DNA from: SZUA-35 sp964351995
GTDB taxonomy: Bacteria; Actinomycetota; Acidimicrobiia; Acidimicrobiales; SZUA-35
NCBI GenBank assembly: GCA_964351995.1
Contig: CAYGQE010000004.1
Location: forward strand, 110,965 to 174,964
Reading direction: 5' to 3'
Length of the DNA stretch: 64,000 bases
Shown here: piece after piece, positions 36,035 to 43,410 of the stretch
How positions within the stretch are numbered: position 1 is the stretch's first letter
Layout: each line of letters opens with the position of its first letter
The notes under the pieces: generated by a model
The model's input: only the letters and a program-made list of their open reading frames with translations
Databases searched by the model: none
Told to the model about the DNA's origin: nothing
Position numbers and translations under genes: made by a program

Positions 36035-37162
36035 GCAGCTGTTCCGGGGTGCGCGCATCTTGATCCTCGACGAGCCGACGGCGGTGTTGGCTCCCCAAGA
36101 AACCGACCGGTTGTTCGAGGCGGTCTCGACGATGGTGGCGAAGGGCCAGGCGGTAGTCCTGGTGTCGCACAAGATGGCCGAGACCATGGAATACACCGAC
36201 TGGCTCACGGTGCTGCGGCGGGGCGTCAACGCTGGCTCAGTTCAGACCGCCGAATCATCTCCTGCCGACGTCGCTCGCATGATGTTCGGCGACAGCGATG
36301 CGGCGGAACGGACGAGCTTCGAGACATCGACGAGTGTCGGAGAGCCCGTGCTCACGCTGAATGGTGTGAGTGCGGCGGGCGACAACGGGCTGCGAGCGGT
36401 CGATGATGCCTCGCTCGTGGTGCGCCGGGGTCAGGTTGTCGGTGTTGCTGGCGTTGCTGGCAACGGCCAGCGGGAGTTGCAAGAGGCCATTGCTGGTCTC
36501 CGCAGCGTCGACGCTGCACGATCGATATCGCAGGAGTCGACTGCACATCGAGCGGGCCGAAGGAAGCCATGAAGGCCGGCCTTGCCTACGTGCCTGAGGA
36601 TCGATTGGGTGTCGGGCTCGCCCCCGGTCTGCCACTCGATCACAACATGGCGCTGAAGAACTTTGACCGAGCCCCGCATGCCCGAAGAGGGCTGCTGCAA
36701 CGGTCGGCGATATCGGCGACGACGGCTCGGCTCGTTGAAGCCTTCGATGTCCGTGGGAATCGCAGCGGTATGCGAGTCAGCTTGATGTCAGGCGGGAACC
36801 TGCAGAAGGCGATCCTGGCGAGAGAACTCGACGAGGAGCACGAGGTACTGCTCGCTGCCGCTCCGACACGAGGGTTGGACATGGCAGCGGCGGAGGCTGT
36901 CCGGACCCACATCGTGAACGAGCGCGAGAGCGGCCGAGGCGTCCTGGTCTTCTCCGAGGACCTGGACGAAGTCGTCCACATGTCCGATGTCGTGCTGGTG
37001 ATGTTCAAGGGCCAGATCGTCGGCTCGTTCACCCGCGACGAAGTCGACCTGGACCGCATCGGTCTGCTCATGACCGGCTCCCTGAGTGCGGTCGACGACG
37101 CGCTAGATCTCGATTCGATCGAGAGTCAGGCGATCGAAACACCCGAGAAGGCGTCGACATGA
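36035..37162 (+). pseudogene. ABC transporter ATPase, second copy, 5'-truncated and frameshifted
   Basis: Second copy of the nucleoside-type tandem-ABC ATPase. Homology begins at QLFRGARILILDEPTAVL, so the first about 160 residues, including Walker A and signature of domain 1, are lost. The frame shifts near 36518: the first frame ends at a TGA at 36570-36572, whereas the expected sequence (TIDIAGVDCTSSGPKEAMKA) continues in another frame into 36569-37162 (KAGLAYVPEDRLGVGLAPGL, LMSGGNLQKAILAREL). The second half opens with an ATG that overlaps the stop as ATGA and could be made separately, but it cannot hydrolyse ATP as a normal dimer. It overlaps the intact permease gene by ATGA. Confidence 0.85.
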
Positions 37163-38286
37163 CCAGTCGCATCAGAGTTTCACCTCGCGGGACCGCCGGG
37201 CCGTCGGTTCGGTTCGGCGTTCCGTTTCTGGCCTTGATCTTCGCTCTCGCCGTTGGTGCGGTCATCCTCACCATCGCGGGAAACAACGCGATCGAGGCCT
37301 ACATCACCCTGTTCGACTCCAGCCTCAACGGCTGGACAGCGATGGCCCGCACGCTCGCGTTGGCCACGCCGCTGATCCTCACCGGTCTCGCTGCTGCGGT
37401 GGCGTTCCAGATGCGGATCTACAACATCGGCGGCGAGGGTCAGTTGTACATGGGTGCGATCGCCGCCAGCGGTGTGGGCCTCTACCTGCCCGAGACCACG
37501 CCAGCGGTGATCATGCTCGGCTCGATGCTGATCGTCGGAGCAATCGCTGGCGCACTCTGGGCGCTGCTCGCCGCTGTGCCAAAGGCCTTGTTTAACGCTG
37601 ACGAGATCATCACCACGTTGATGCTCAACTTCGTTGCTCTGGCCTTCATGAACTACCTGATCTTCGGATCTCGGAGCTTCTGGCGGGATCCGCAACGGAC
37701 GGTGCCCGGTGGGAAGCGGCTGCCCGAGGCTGCCGTCTTCCCAAGCCTGTCCGGCCGACTCCACGTCGGCATCATCGTCGCCGTCGTTGCTGCGGTCCTG
37801 CTTTGGGCGCTGCTGCGGCAGACCTCGTGGGGCTTCCAAATCCGCACGGTCGGAGACTCTCCGAAGGCCGCTCGCTACGCGGGCATGGGTGTTCGGGCCA
37901 AGACCATCACCGTCCTGGCGATCTCCGGAGCGCTCGCCGCCATCGCCGGAGTGAGCGAGGTGAGCGGCGTATCCAAGGGGCTCGAACCCATCACGATCGC
38001 CGCCGACATTGGTTTCACCGGGATCATCGTGGCCGTGGTGGCCAGGAACAATCCGCTCGGCGTCATTCCCGTCTCGATCTTCTTGGCCGCCATCACCACA
38101 GCGGGAAGCCGTTTGCAGTCGCTCGGCATCGACGTCGAGGTCGTCTTCCTTCTCCAGGGTCTGATCTTCTTGTCAGTGACCGCCGGAGAGTTCTTCGTCA
38201 GCAACAGCGTGAGTCTCGCACCAAACGAAGAGACGGCTGAGAGCCCGGGGTCATCTTCTGAACTCGCAGCGACAGGAGCATCATGA
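37159..38286 (+). CDS. ABC transporter permease, nucleoside/BMP type, second copy (NupP-like)
   Basis: Intact permease of 375 aa, paralogue of 3030-4181. It shows TPLILTGLAAAVAFQMRIYN, GGEGQLYMGAIAASGV and DEIITTLMLNFVALAFMNYL, with about eight hydrophobic segments. The ATG at 37159 overlaps the stop of the broken ATPase (ATGA), and its stop overlaps the next permease. Because its own ATPase is damaged and no binding protein is adjacent, it would need subunits from the cluster at 2-7 kb or elsewhere. Confidence 0.88.
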   Translation: MTSRIRVSPRGTAGPSVRFGVPFLALIFALAVGAVILTIAGNNAIEAYITLFDSSLNGWTAMARTLALATPLILTGLAAAVAFQMRIYNIGGEGQLYMGAIAASGVGLYLPETTPAVIMLGSMLIVGAIAGALWALLAAVPKALFNADEIITTLMLNFVALAFMNYLIFGSRSFWRDPQRTVPGGKRLPEAAVFPSLSGRLHVGIIVAVVAAVLLWALLRQTSWGFQIRTVGDSPKAARYAGMGVRAKTITVLAISGALAAIAGVSEVSGVSKGLEPITIAADIGFTGIIVAVVARNNPLGVIPVSIFLAAITTAGSRLQSLGIDVEVVFLLQGLIFLSVTAGEFFVSNSVSLAPNEETAESPGSSSELAATGAS

Positions 38287-39230
38287 ACGACAGCCTGGTT
38301 GTCCTGTCGATCGCCAGCGCGATTGTGGCGGCGATTCCCATTCTCTATGCCGCACTTGGTGAGATCGTGGCGAACCGCTCCGGCGTGATGAACCTTGGTG
38401 TCGAAGGGATGATGCTCGTGGGTGGCGTCATCGGCTTTTGGGCCGGCAACCAGACCGGCAACTTGGCGGTGGCGATGATCGTCGGCGGTTTGGCCGGTGC
38501 GGCGCTGGCATCGATCCATGCCGTCTTGGCGGTCACGCTTCGAGTCGACCAAACCGTGTCAGGCCTTTCGCTGGTCATCCTCGGTGGCGGGTTCTCGTCG
38601 TTCGTTGGCACCAGCGGCGAACCCGGCCTGCTGTCAGCGCCGAACGCGGTGGAGATCGCTCCACTCTTTCCCGAGGTGCTTCGAGACCTTCCTGCCGTCG
38701 GCCCGATCCTGTTGGGGCACGACGTCATGGTCTACCTCGGGCTGGTCGCCGTGGTCGCCGGCACGTACGTGTTGAACCGGACCCCCACGGGTTTGTCGCT
38801 TCGAGCGGTGGGCGAAGATCCAGCCGCCGCTGATGCTGCTGGCATTTCTGTGGTCCGCATGCGCTACATCGCCACGGCGATCGGTGGCTTCGGAGCTGGT
38901 CTCGGCGGCGCCTACTTCGTCGTGGGCATCGTGGGCACGTGGCAGAACGGCGTGACGGCCGGCATTGGTTGGATTGCGGTTGCTCTCGTCATCCTCGCCG
39001 GCTGGCGGCCATGGTTGGCGCTGATTGGAGCATTTGCGTTCGGCATCTTGAACGGCCTCGGCTTCACGCTGCAGTTGGCCCAGGTCGACGTCCCGTCCGA
39101 CTTCCTCAAGATGATGCCGTTCATCGCTGCCTACCTCGTCGTGGTCGGCGTGTCGGCGAGCCCGAAGCGTGCCCGCAAGCTCGCTGCTCCGGCAGCCCTG
39201 GCCCAGCCGTACGCCCGAGAGGCTCGCTAG
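38283..39230 (+). CDS. ABC transporter permease, nucleoside/BMP type, second copy (NupQ-like)
   Basis: Intact permease of 315 aa, paralogue of 2086-3033 and equal in length. Blocks include ALGEIVANRSGVMNLGVEGM and LRAVGEDPAAADAAG. The start overlaps the preceding permease as ATGA. Its TAG stop shares the palindromic CTAG (39227-39230) with the TAG stop of the convergent oxygenase, so the two genes overlap by four bases. High conservation with copy 1 argues that the protein is, or was until recently, under selection. Confidence 0.88.
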   Translation: MNDSLVVLSIASAIVAAIPILYAALGEIVANRSGVMNLGVEGMMLVGGVIGFWAGNQTGNLAVAMIVGGLAGAALASIHAVLAVTLRVDQTVSGLSLVILGGGFSSFVGTSGEPGLLSAPNAVEIAPLFPEVLRDLPAVGPILLGHDVMVYLGLVAVVAGTYVLNRTPTGLSLRAVGEDPAAADAAGISVVRMRYIATAIGGFGAGLGGAYFVVGIVGTWQNGVTAGIGWIAVALVILAGWRPWLALIGAFAFGILNGLGFTLQLAQVDVPSDFLKMMPFIAAYLVVVGVSASPKRARKLAAPAALAQPYAREAR

Positions 39231-40219
39231 CAAAAGCCCGGCCACGGCAACGACGTATCGATCGCGATCAGCTTGTCGATCAGGTACTGAACAGCGTCCA
39301 TGGGCTCGTCGTCGGGGCGGCCGATTGGTTGCAGCATGGCCCCCAGATCGGTTTCCAAGAACAGCACCAGCGAGAGGCGACCCTCACGAACGGCGTCGCC
39401 CGTGGGTGCCGGGATTCGGTGAGGGTTCGAGCGCCACCGGCCGCCGGACCAGTACGCCAGTTGGTCGCCGGTGTTGACCACCAATGCGTCGGGCACGTGG
39501 GGCAGGTCGGCCCAAGAACCCTCGGCGAGCTGCACTTGGAGCGGTGGATCCGACGCCTCCCGCTGCAGCACGGTGATGGTGCCGAAATCCGAGTGCGGCC
39601 CGATGCGGAACTGACCGGGCTCTGGCTCGGCCATGTCATCGGCGATCGGGGGGTACCAGGTGAGGTTGAAGTTGTGCAGAGGCTCCCGGCATTGCTTGGC
39701 GAACGTGTCGGCGGGGAGGCCCGCAGCCACGGCCATGAGCTCGAACAACTCGGCGGAGAGCTCGAGCCCTGCGGCGACGTAGCGCTCCATCGCCGACTCG
39801 AAGTTGGGGACCTCGGTGGGGATCTTGTTCTCGACCGGGATCACGCCGAGCGACGTCGGTACGACGGCCCCGGCCGCCATCGGGGCGATCGTCCACGTTT
39901 CCTTTCGGTCGGGTGGTGATGCTTGGCCGCTCGCATACGAGTTCGCCTCGGCGCCGATGGGCGTCCAGCCCGGGCCGCCCGTGCCGTTGCTCTGCCGATA
40001 CTGGAGCTTTTGTTCCTGGGTGAGGGCGAATGCATCGGACGCCGCGGTTCGAACGGTGTCGATGAGGTCGGTTGGGATGCCGTGATTGGTCAGGATCAGG
40101 AACCCGACGTTGCGGAGGGCGTCGTCAACTGCCTTCGCCGTCTCGGCTTGGCTTTCCGGGTCACCGGATCGCCAGCGGCCCATGTCGATCAGCGGGACCA
40201 CGCTCGTGTCGCTCGACAT
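39227..40219 (-). CDS. IPNS-like 2-oxoglutarate/Fe(II) dioxygenase D
   Basis: IPNS-like dioxygenase, 330 aa, starting at the ATG at 40219 (MSSDTSVVPLIDMGRWRSGD), 2 bp after the deaminase stop; the open frame upstream is the antisense of that gene. Features: ILTNHGIP (about 42), iron ligands in GPHSDFGTITVL and SNPHRIPAP, and a normal RxS (EGRLSLVLF) for 2-oxoglutarate. It thus resembles oxygenase C rather than A and B in the cofactor site. With the deaminase upstream and converging permeases it repeats the theme of the 0-10 kb cluster: transporter, IPNS-like oxygenase and aminopurine-type deaminase. Confidence 0.88.
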   Translation of the reverse strand: MSSDTSVVPLIDMGRWRSGDPESQAETAKAVDDALRNVGFLILTNHGIPTDLIDTVRTAASDAFALTQEQKLQYRQSNGTGGPGWTPIGAEANSYASGQASPPDRKETWTIAPMAAGAVVPTSLGVIPVENKIPTEVPNFESAMERYVAAGLELSAELFELMAVAAGLPADTFAKQCREPLHNFNLTWYPPIADDMAEPEPGQFRIGPHSDFGTITVLQREASDPPLQVQLAEGSWADLPHVPDALVVNTGDQLAYWSGGRWRSNPHRIPAPTGDAVREGRLSLVLFLETDLGAMLQPIGRPDDEPMDAVQYLIDKLIAIDTSLPWPGFC

Positions 40220-40221
40220 CG

Positions 40222-40701
40222 TCAGTCCGATCCCCAAAAGTCGACGTGTTGGGCCACGATCCGCTCTTCGAGTTCGGCGTATGGGCCACGTACCTCGACC
40301 GGTCGTTGTCCTGACTCGAACACCGTGCGGCAGTCCAAGTTCTGGGTTGGGTTCATCGGGTCGTCGCCGGTCAACTCGCCAAGTCGCTTCTCCGACATGC
40401 CGAACACGAGGGCGCCGATCTCGGCCCAATACACCGTGCCGGAACACATCGAACACGGCTCGACCGAGGTGTACAGGGTCGATCCCCGCAGCTGCTCGAT
40501 CGGAAACTCGCGAGCGGCCCGCCGGGCCAGGTTGGTCTCGGCATGGCCCGGACCCTTATCGATCAGGTACTCGTTCTTGCCTTCGGCGATCACGGCCCCC
40601 GATGCATCGACGAGTACGGCAGCGAACGGGTGGTTGCCCTCGGCTGCGGCTTCGTCGGCGAGCTCGATTGTGCGCTCGAGGTGGGTGATGTCGTCGTGCA
40701 T
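40222..40701 (-). CDS. Nucleoside/guanine deaminase-like protein (CDA fold)
   Basis: Zinc-dependent deaminase of the cytidine deaminase fold, 159 aa. The first zinc motif is HAE in GPGHAETNLARRA (about 51-63) and the second PCxxC in SVEPCSMCSGTVYWA (about 80-94), with NHPFAAVLVDASG before them. This arrangement is typical of guanine deaminase/tRNA adenosine deaminase relatives; the context favours a free base or nucleoside substrate. ATG at 40701. It precedes oxygenase D by 2 bp, so they form an operon. Confidence 0.88.
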   Translation of the reverse strand: MHDDITHLERTIELADEAAAEGNHPFAAVLVDASGAVIAEGKNEYLIDKGPGHAETNLARRAAREFPIEQLRGSTLYTSVEPCSMCSGTVYWAEIGALVFGMSEKRLGELTGDDPMNPTQNLDCRTVFESGQRPVEVRGPYAELEERIVAQHVDFWGSD

Positions 40702-40840
40702 ATGGGGTCTCCCGGTGGGTCAGCGGCCCGAATCTAACGATGGAGTGTTTCGGCCTCGTGTCCGCTGGATTACAGCGACCCAGTCCTGCAAAGGGTGCTC
40801 TCGGTGCCGTCAGGGCCACCTTCTGGTGAGGTGATAGGCC

Positions 40841-40880
40841 GCTGTAACCGAGCTGTAAGCGGTGTCTGTTCGACTACAGC
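40841..40880 (+). promoter_or_regulatory. Repeated GCTGTAA/TTACAGC motifs upstream of beta-propeller gene
   Basis: GCTGTAA occurs at 40841-40847 and 40852-40858, exactly 11 bp apart, and the inverted form CTACAGC at 40874-40880; another inverted copy TTACAGC is at 40770-40776. Direct repeats at one helical turn are typical of OmpR/PhoB-type regulator sites. Nothing else is visible in the 307-bp gap 40702-41008 apart from the start region of the next gene. Confidence 0.4.
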
Positions 40881-41008
40881 CAGCAAACGCGAGGGGCGTG
40901 AAGGTTTGCTCGGCTCTGCCGTCGCCCGGCTTGGACGCACGCAGTGCTGTCCAGGTTGCAGTTCCACCCGCAGCCGACCTGGTCGGCAGAGAGAAAAGAG
41001 ATGCTGAG

Positions 41009-42685
41009 ATGAGATTTCGAATCGCCGTTGTGGCGGTCTTACTGGTTGCGCTTGCCGGCCCGGTTGGGGCGGGAACACGGCCCGAACCCCTGGATGCACA
41101 GCAGGGGTTGGAGGTCGCTCTTGCGGCCGACACCAACGGCCTGAACGGGCTGTACGTATCGCCGGTCGACGGGAACGTGTACGTCGCCAGTGTCGGTGGC
41201 GACGAGATCACTGTGCACGATCCGAGGTCGGGGCGGATCGTCGATCGGATCGGACCGGAGCGCGGCGTGTCCGGTCCGGACGACGTCTTCGTCACCACCG
41301 ACGGCACGATCTACTGGACCGAGATCCTCAATGGCCGGGTCGGAATGCTCAAGCCCGACGGCACCTTCAAGCACCAGATGGTCGCCCTCGGGGTCAACCC
41401 GATCACGATGAACGACGACGAGACCCGTCTCTTCGTCAATCTGGTCTTCTTGGGGCAGGGTCTCTACGAACTCGATCCTGAGCTCGAGGACGATCCTGTT
41501 CTCCTCAACGGTGACGTGTCGTTGAACTCGTTCGATTTCGGGCCTGACGGCTATCTGTACGCACCGTCGTTCTTCACCGGCGACATCTTCAAGATCGATG
41601 TCGACGACGCTACGAACCTCGAGCTGCTGACCCAGCTCGGCTCGCCGACATCTGCGGTGAAGTTCAACTCGCAGGGCGACGCCTACGCCGTGACCATCGG
41701 CCAGGGCCGAGTTCTGAAGCTCGACTTCTCCGGAGCTGACGATCACGAGGTGGTACTCGAGACCGAAGGCACGATCGACAACATGGCGTTTGCCGCCGAT
41801 GACACCATCTATGTCGCCGTCGGAGCGGACAACGAGATCGTGCGGATCAAGCCCAACGGCCAGACGCGGTCGATCACGCAGGGCGGGCTCGGGCTGCCCG
41901 GCGGAGTTGCCGTCTCGCCGGACGGAACGGTGTGGGTCTCCGACCTCTTCGCCCTCCAGGGCTACACGCGTGGCAAGGCGCCGACGACCTCCTTCTACGA
42001 CCGGTTCCTCCCGCCGGGTGTCGGTTTCGCCGGAGCAACGACCGTTGCCGCCGACGGTGACAACCTGCTGATGGCGAGTGGTTTCAGCAACTCCGTGCAG
42101 ATCATGGACCCGACCACCGGTGAAGTCTTCCTCGACATCCGGGATCTCGCTGGTGTCGTGAACGCAATCCGCCACGACGGCGACATCGTCGCTGCCCAGT
42201 TCGGGTCGGAGGAGTTCGGCATTCCAGCCAGCGTGCTCGAAGCCGAGGGCGCTCCCGGCGAACGTCAGGTGCTGCTCGACGCATCGATGACTGGCGAGAT
42301 CCCCTTCTTCCTGCCCCTGGGTCTGGCGTCTGATGGCGACACGCTCTACGTGGGTGACTGGGCCACCGGCATCGTGTGGGCCGTCGCTGACGGTGCCGCT
42401 GCACCGCTCGCCACCGGCCTCTCCGGGCTGGAAGGAATGGTCGTCGACGGTGATCGCCTGCTCGTGGTCGAAACCGGAATCCAGCAGGTGACGGCGATTG
42501 ACCTGGCCACCGGCGCCACCTCTCCGGTGATCGTCGGCCTCGACTACTCCGCTCGGGTCCCTCTGGGCTTCTTCCCGTTCGGATCGATGGCGGGCATCGA
42601 CGTGACCGACCGTGCGATCTACGTGTCGGACGACGGCGTGAACGAGGTCTACGAGTTCCGGCGCTGCTGGGGCTCCTGCCGCTGA
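41009..42685 (+). CDS. Secreted NHL/SMP-30-like beta-propeller protein
   Basis: Exported protein of 558 aa. A Sec signal peptide (MRFRIAVVAVLLVALAGPVG, cleavage near AGA/GT) is followed by repeated blades with the pattern DG-(I/V)YVA, e.g. SPVDGNVYVASVGG, DGTIYWTEILNGRVG and SPDGTVWVSDLFALQGY, the gluconolactonase/NHL type. No catalytic function can be fixed. The start is the ATG at 41009, with GAGAAAAGAG 8 nt upstream; an ATG at 41001 opens only a three-codon frame whose TGA overlaps the real start. A strong terminator follows at 42697. Confidence 0.85.
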   Translation: MRFRIAVVAVLLVALAGPVGAGTRPEPLDAQQGLEVALAADTNGLNGLYVSPVDGNVYVASVGGDEITVHDPRSGRIVDRIGPERGVSGPDDVFVTTDGTIYWTEILNGRVGMLKPDGTFKHQMVALGVNPITMNDDETRLFVNLVFLGQGLYELDPELEDDPVLLNGDVSLNSFDFGPDGYLYAPSFFTGDIFKIDVDDATNLELLTQLGSPTSAVKFNSQGDAYAVTIGQGRVLKLDFSGADDHEVVLETEGTIDNMAFAADDTIYVAVGADNEIVRIKPNGQTRSITQGGLGLPGGVAVSPDGTVWVSDLFALQGYTRGKAPTTSFYDRFLPPGVGFAGATTVAADGDNLLMASGFSNSVQIMDPTTGEVFLDIRDLAGVVNAIRHDGDIVAAQFGSEEFGIPASVLEAEGAPGERQVLLDASMTGEIPFFLPLGLASDGDTLYVGDWATGIVWAVADGAAAPLATGLSGLEGMVVDGDRLLVVETGIQQVTAIDLATGATSPVIVGLDYSARVPLGFFPFGSMAGIDVTDRAIYVSDDGVNEVYEFRRCWGSCR

Positions 42686-42696
42686 GTTGACGATGG

Positions 42697-42726
42697 CCGC
42701 CGGGTCGGGATCTCCCGACCCGGCGG
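42697..42726 (+). terminator. Strong stem-loop after beta-propeller gene
   Basis: A 13-bp perfect GC-rich stem (CCGCCGGGTCGGG with its complement) closes on a 4-nt loop 12 bp after the TGA of the beta-propeller gene. The tail has few T residues (TTGC). It separates this gene from the tetR unit. Confidence 0.75.
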
Positions 42727-42767
42727 TTGCGCGCCCGGGGTGCGGCACACGAAGACGCTTGCAGACG

Positions 42768-42783
42768 TACATACATGTATGTA
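42768..42783. promoter_or_regulatory. TetR operator, 16-bp perfect palindrome
   Basis: TACATACATGTATGTA is fully symmetric and ends 12 bp before the ATG of the TetR gene. Symmetry, A/T-rich composition in a GC-rich setting, and position are as expected for an autoregulatory TetR-family operator. Confidence 0.75.
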
Positions 42784-42795
42784 TGTTTCGGAGTC

Positions 42796-43410
42796 ATGAG
42801 TGCATCCCCGAGCCGTGAACGCACGAGCAATGAGCTCTCTGCGAGGGAGCGACTGGTCGAAGCAGCACTGGCATCGCTGATCGAGGTCGGGTTCACCCGC
42901 ACGACGGGTGTCGAGGTGTGTCGGCGGGCCGGCCTGACTCGGGGAGCGCTCAACCATCACTTCCCTGACTACGGGCAGCTGCTCGCCGCGGCGTTGGGCA
43001 CTGCGTACGACCACATTCTCGCCATCGAGCCACCGGACTCGAACGCCGGTCCGCTCGAACAGTGGACACATCGCGGCGTCGACGCCGTGACTCGGCCAGA
43101 GTTCAAGGCGATCCTCGAGCTGTGGTTGGCATCAAAGAATGACCCGGTGCTCGGTCAGACACTCACCGATGCGATTGCGCTGGGTGCGCCCATGTTTGAT
43201 CCCGCAATCGCGCTCGGCCCCGCCGATGTGGGCGCCGAATCCGCCGCGGCGTTCAACACGATCAAGGAAACGTGCATCGGGCTCGGGGTCGGCTGGGCGG
43301 TGGGAAGCGGGTCGCTCGGTCATGAAGGGTCCGTGAAGCAGGTGCTCCTCGATCTGGCTCGCCGCACAGACGAACGCATGGCTCAAGACAACCAATCAAA
43401 GGATCGCTGA
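42796..43410 (+). CDS. TetR-family transcriptional regulator
   Basis: Repressor of 204 aa, starting at the ATG at 42796 (MSASPSRERTSNELSARERL). The N-terminal helix-turn-helix reads TTGVEVCRRAGLTRGALNHH (about 38-57) and the C-terminal ligand domain is all-helical. The operator palindrome lies directly upstream. The stop overlaps the start of the molybdopterin oxidoreductase gene (TGATG), so regulator and enzyme are one transcription unit and a small-molecule inducer of the enzyme is likely. Confidence 0.9.
   Translation: MSASPSRERTSNELSARERLVEAALASLIEVGFTRTTGVEVCRRAGLTRGALNHHFPDYGQLLAAALGTAYDHILAIEPPDSNAGPLEQWTHRGVDAVTRPEFKAILELWLASKNDPVLGQTLTDAIALGAPMFDPAIALGPADVGAESAAAFNTIKETCIGLGVGWAVGSGSLGHEGSVKQVLLDLARRTDERMAQDNQSKDR

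Noticed and set aside
41039..42772. 577-codon minus-strand frame opposite the beta-propeller gene
   Set aside because: Antisense frame of a regular repeat gene; the plus strand has the signal peptide, Shine-Dalgarno site and blades.
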